Below are positions 51,331 to 53,029 of a stretch of DNA of 53,029 nucleotides, one piece after another (position 1 is the first letter of the stretch; each line of letters starts with the position of its first letter). The notes under the pieces were generated by a model that had not been told where the DNA came from, did not search any database, and saw only the letters and a list, made by a program, of their open reading frames with translations. Origin of the DNA: Shewanella basaltis (lineage in GTDB: Bacteria; Pseudomonadota; Gammaproteobacteria; Enterobacterales; Shewanellaceae); contig NZ_JAKILA010000028.1 of the NCBI RefSeq assembly GCF_023283885.1, forward strand, positions 1 to 53,029, written 5' to 3'. The position numbers were made by a program, and so were the translations under genes.

Positions 51331-52725
51331 TTATGCTAAAGCCTTAATGATTTTTTGATGTATACCATTAAAGCCACCATTACTCATAATCACCACGGTG
51401 TCGCCTGCTTGGGCGGTATTGGCTACGTTAGTAATAATGTCTTCAATGCTGTGATATACAGTCACTGGAATGGGGGCATTGGTCATGCTGGCGTTTATGT
51501 CCCAACCGATATTGTCTGCCTGATACAAATAAGCCACGTCTGCCAGTGCCATTGAATTGGCAAGAGTGTCTTTATGCACACCGCTTTTCATGGTATTTGA
51601 GCGCGGCTCAAGCACGACAATAATCTTCCCTGCGCCATTGGCATCCACACCCACTTTGGCACGTAAACCCTGTAAGGTGGTGGCAATCGCTGTGGGATGG
51701 TGAGCAAAATCGTCATACACTGCTACACCGTTAACCGTATCGAGTAATTCTAAACGACGTTTTGGCGGGCTAAATTGCGCTAATGCCTCAATAGCATGGC
51801 CAGGTGCTACACCCACATGGCGTGCTGCGGCAATCGCCATGATGGCGTTTTCAATATTATGCTGGCCAATGAGTGCCCAATGTAATATGCCTTGGGACTC
51901 ACCATTAAATAGCACTTCAAACTCGTGACCATCGTCAGCAATGGTACGTGCAAACCAGCCACTCGGTTCAGTTGTTGTAGGCTGTTTAGAATAGGTTTCT
52001 TGCTCGCTCCAGCAGCCCATATCAATCACTTGTTTAACCGCATCAACGTCGCGTGGCCAAATCACTTTTCCCTCGCTCGGTACGGTACGAATAACATGAT
52101 TAAATTGACGTTGAATGGCTGCCAGATCGGCAAAAATATCGGCATGATCAAACTCTAAATTATTGATCACCAAAGTGCGCGGGTGGTAATGCACAAACTT
52201 AGAACGTTTATCAAAAAAAGCGCTGTCGTATTCGTCGGCTTCAACCACAAAAAACGGTGAGTTGCCTAGGCGGGCCGATACGCCAAAGTTTTGCGGTACA
52301 CCGCCAATTAAAAACCCTGGTTCGTAACCGCAGTATTCCAAAATCCAGGCAAGCATGCTTGAGGTCGAGGTTTTGCCATGGGTGCCCGACACCGCCAACA
52401 CCCATCTGTTAGGTAAAATATATTCAGATAAGAATTGCGGCCCAGACGTGTATTTCATGCCGCGATTTAACACCGCTTCTACACAAGGATTACCACGGCT
52501 CATAGCATTACCAATCACCACGAGGTCGGGTTGGTTCTCACCTTCTTTGCCCAATTGGATTGGGTCAAAACCTTGAATTAACTCAATACCTTGTTGCTCA
52601 AGCTGAGTGCTCATCGGTGGGTAAACGTTAGCATCGCTGCCGGTCACTTTATGGCCCATTGCGCGGGCAAGTAAGGCTAATCCGCCCATAAAAGTGCCGC
52701 AAATCCCTAAAATGTGTACGTGCAT
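51331..52725 (-). CDS. mpl: UDP-N-acetylmuramate:L-alanyl-gamma-D-glutamyl-meso-diaminopimelate ligase
   Basis: Murein recycling: joins the recovered tripeptide to UDP-MurNAc. Mur-ligase architecture in three domains: N-terminal HILGICGTFMGGLALLARAMGHKVTGSD, central ATP-binding AVSGTHGKTSTSSMLAWILE, VVEADEYDSAFFDKRSKFVHY and NLEFDHADIF, and C-terminal VYDDFAHHPTAIATTLQGLR with VVLEPRSNTM. The GTFMGGLALLA start separates Mpl from MurC. 464 aa against about 457 in E. coli. Start ATG 52725. First gene of mpl-ubiX-hpt. Confidence 0.95.
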   Translation of the reverse strand: MHVHILGICGTFMGGLALLARAMGHKVTGSDANVYPPMSTQLEQQGIELIQGFDPIQLGKEGENQPDLVVIGNAMSRGNPCVEAVLNRGMKYTSGPQFLSEYILPNRWVLAVSGTHGKTSTSSMLAWILEYCGYEPGFLIGGVPQNFGVSARLGNSPFFVVEADEYDSAFFDKRSKFVHYHPRTLVINNLEFDHADIFADLAAIQRQFNHVIRTVPSEGKVIWPRDVDAVKQVIDMGCWSEQETYSKQPTTTEPSGWFARTIADDGHEFEVLFNGESQGILHWALIGQHNIENAIMAIAAARHVGVAPGHAIEALAQFSPPKRRLELLDTVNGVAVYDDFAHHPTAIATTLQGLRAKVGVDANGAGKIIVVLEPRSNTMKSGVHKDTLANSMALADVAYLYQADNIGWDINASMTNAPIPVTVYHSIEDIITNVANTAQAGDTVVIMSNGGFNGIHQKIIKALA

Positions 52726-52817
52726 GATTTCACTCTACTGATCCATTATATGGCGCTTATTCTAATCTATTGCGCCAGTGAATGTCAGTTAACAATTATT
52801 GAGAATCATCAATAGCA

Positions 52818-52925
52818 TTAGGGCGAATATAAAAAGAAAAATAGCCCCATACTGAGTACGGTAGTAAGCAGGGTATTGCGGGTAACATAAGCCAACACCG
52901 TAGCCACCAGCGCACAGGTTAAGTA
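52818..52925 (-). pseudogene. 3' end of an AzlD-like gene cut by MITE-A copy 7
   Basis: Minus-strand reading gives YLTCALVATVLAYVTRNTLL, TTVLSMGLFFFLYSP and stop, which resembles the C-terminal membrane segments of AzlD proteins (small subunit of the AzlCD branched-chain amino acid exporter). The frame enters MITE-A copy 7 at 52926 and cannot be followed further. Only 36 codons, so the identification is tentative. Confidence 0.5.
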
Positions 52926-53029
52926 ACCTGAGCTCGGGATAATAAATGCCTTTCAAACAGTCCTTTGCCCTGCTCACTGCGTTGAATCGACTTACAATAG
53001 GCTAGCTATTGACGCGTCAATTCGCCTTG
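52926..53029 (+). mobile_element. MITE-A copy 7 (partial, at window edge)
   Basis: First 104 bp of the element, variant subfamily, base for base the complement of copy 1 as far as I can read. Left flank TAAGTA (52920-52925) would be one target duplication. The other half is outside the window. Confidence 0.88.

Noticed and set aside
52789..52977. A 62-codon minus-strand frame ending LMLLMILNNC
   Set aside because: It starts inside MITE-A copy 7, and the AzlD-like frame in another phase explains the sequence better.
1..53029. CRISPR array or phage
   Set aside because: No regularly spaced direct repeats with unique spacers and no structural phage genes are seen; the repeats present are dispersed MITEs and attC sites.

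Overview
The window looks like a chromosomal piece of a Shewanella species. The protein set (CysJIH, PntAB, a six-gene Na+-NQR operon, CydDC, RhlE, DbpA, HldE, Mpl, UbiX, Hpt, YadGH-like transporter) and the moderate-to-low GC content fit that genus. I inferred the genus from remembered protein similarity and did not search; I cannot name the species. The first and last ~105 bases are the same half of one short repeat in inverted orientation, so the window is probably a contig broken at repeats.

Layout. 0.1-7 kb (minus strand): an exported protein of unknown function, then cysJ-cysI-cysH for assimilatory sulfate reduction. 7-10.4 kb (plus): pntA-pntB transhydrogenase behind a leader with a terminator-like hairpin. 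10.4-13.2 kb: a PAS-GGDEF protein, a DUF3581 protein and a TetR regulator. 13.4-16.9 kb: hldE with a coupled HExxH exported protein, divergent from an LpxL/LpxM-type acyltransferase (lipopolysaccharide synthesis). 16.9-19.9 kb: small genes, a nitroreductase, an NAD(P)-binding protein and a small HTH protein. 20.1-26 kb: nqrABCDEF. 26.2-29.8 kb: cydDC. 29.9-31 kb: a DUF3626 protein. 31.8-35.9 kb: rhlE, dbpA and a pirin. 36.3-40.2 kb: two unrecognised membrane-anchored proteins, a membrane GGDEF protein and a DUF1097 protein.

40.9-48.1 kb is a chromosomal integron: an intact IntI tyrosine recombinase (plus strand) with a LexA-type box over its promoter, an attI-side junction, and about eight cassettes read leftward on the minus strand. 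Cassette boundaries can be verified by eye, because the first bases of each cassette recur as the complement of the R'' core of its own attC. Cassette contents include a PaiB-like FMN-binding protein, a YoaK/DUF1275 protein, a zinc-ribbon protein, membrane proteins and an apparently gene-less cassette. A decayed Y1-type (REP-associated-like) transposase interrupts the array. 48.2-52.7 kb returns to core genes: a YadGH-like ABC exporter and an mpl-ubiX-hpt operon.

The window is rich in short non-coding transposable elements. A 195-bp family (called MITE-A here) has five complete and two edge copies, 6-7 bp target duplications, two subfamilies and three copies that look identical. Three further MITE-like elements have other terminal inverted repeats. 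MITE-A copies sit inside or at stop codons, cut an AzlD-like gene, and separate a gene from its terminator.
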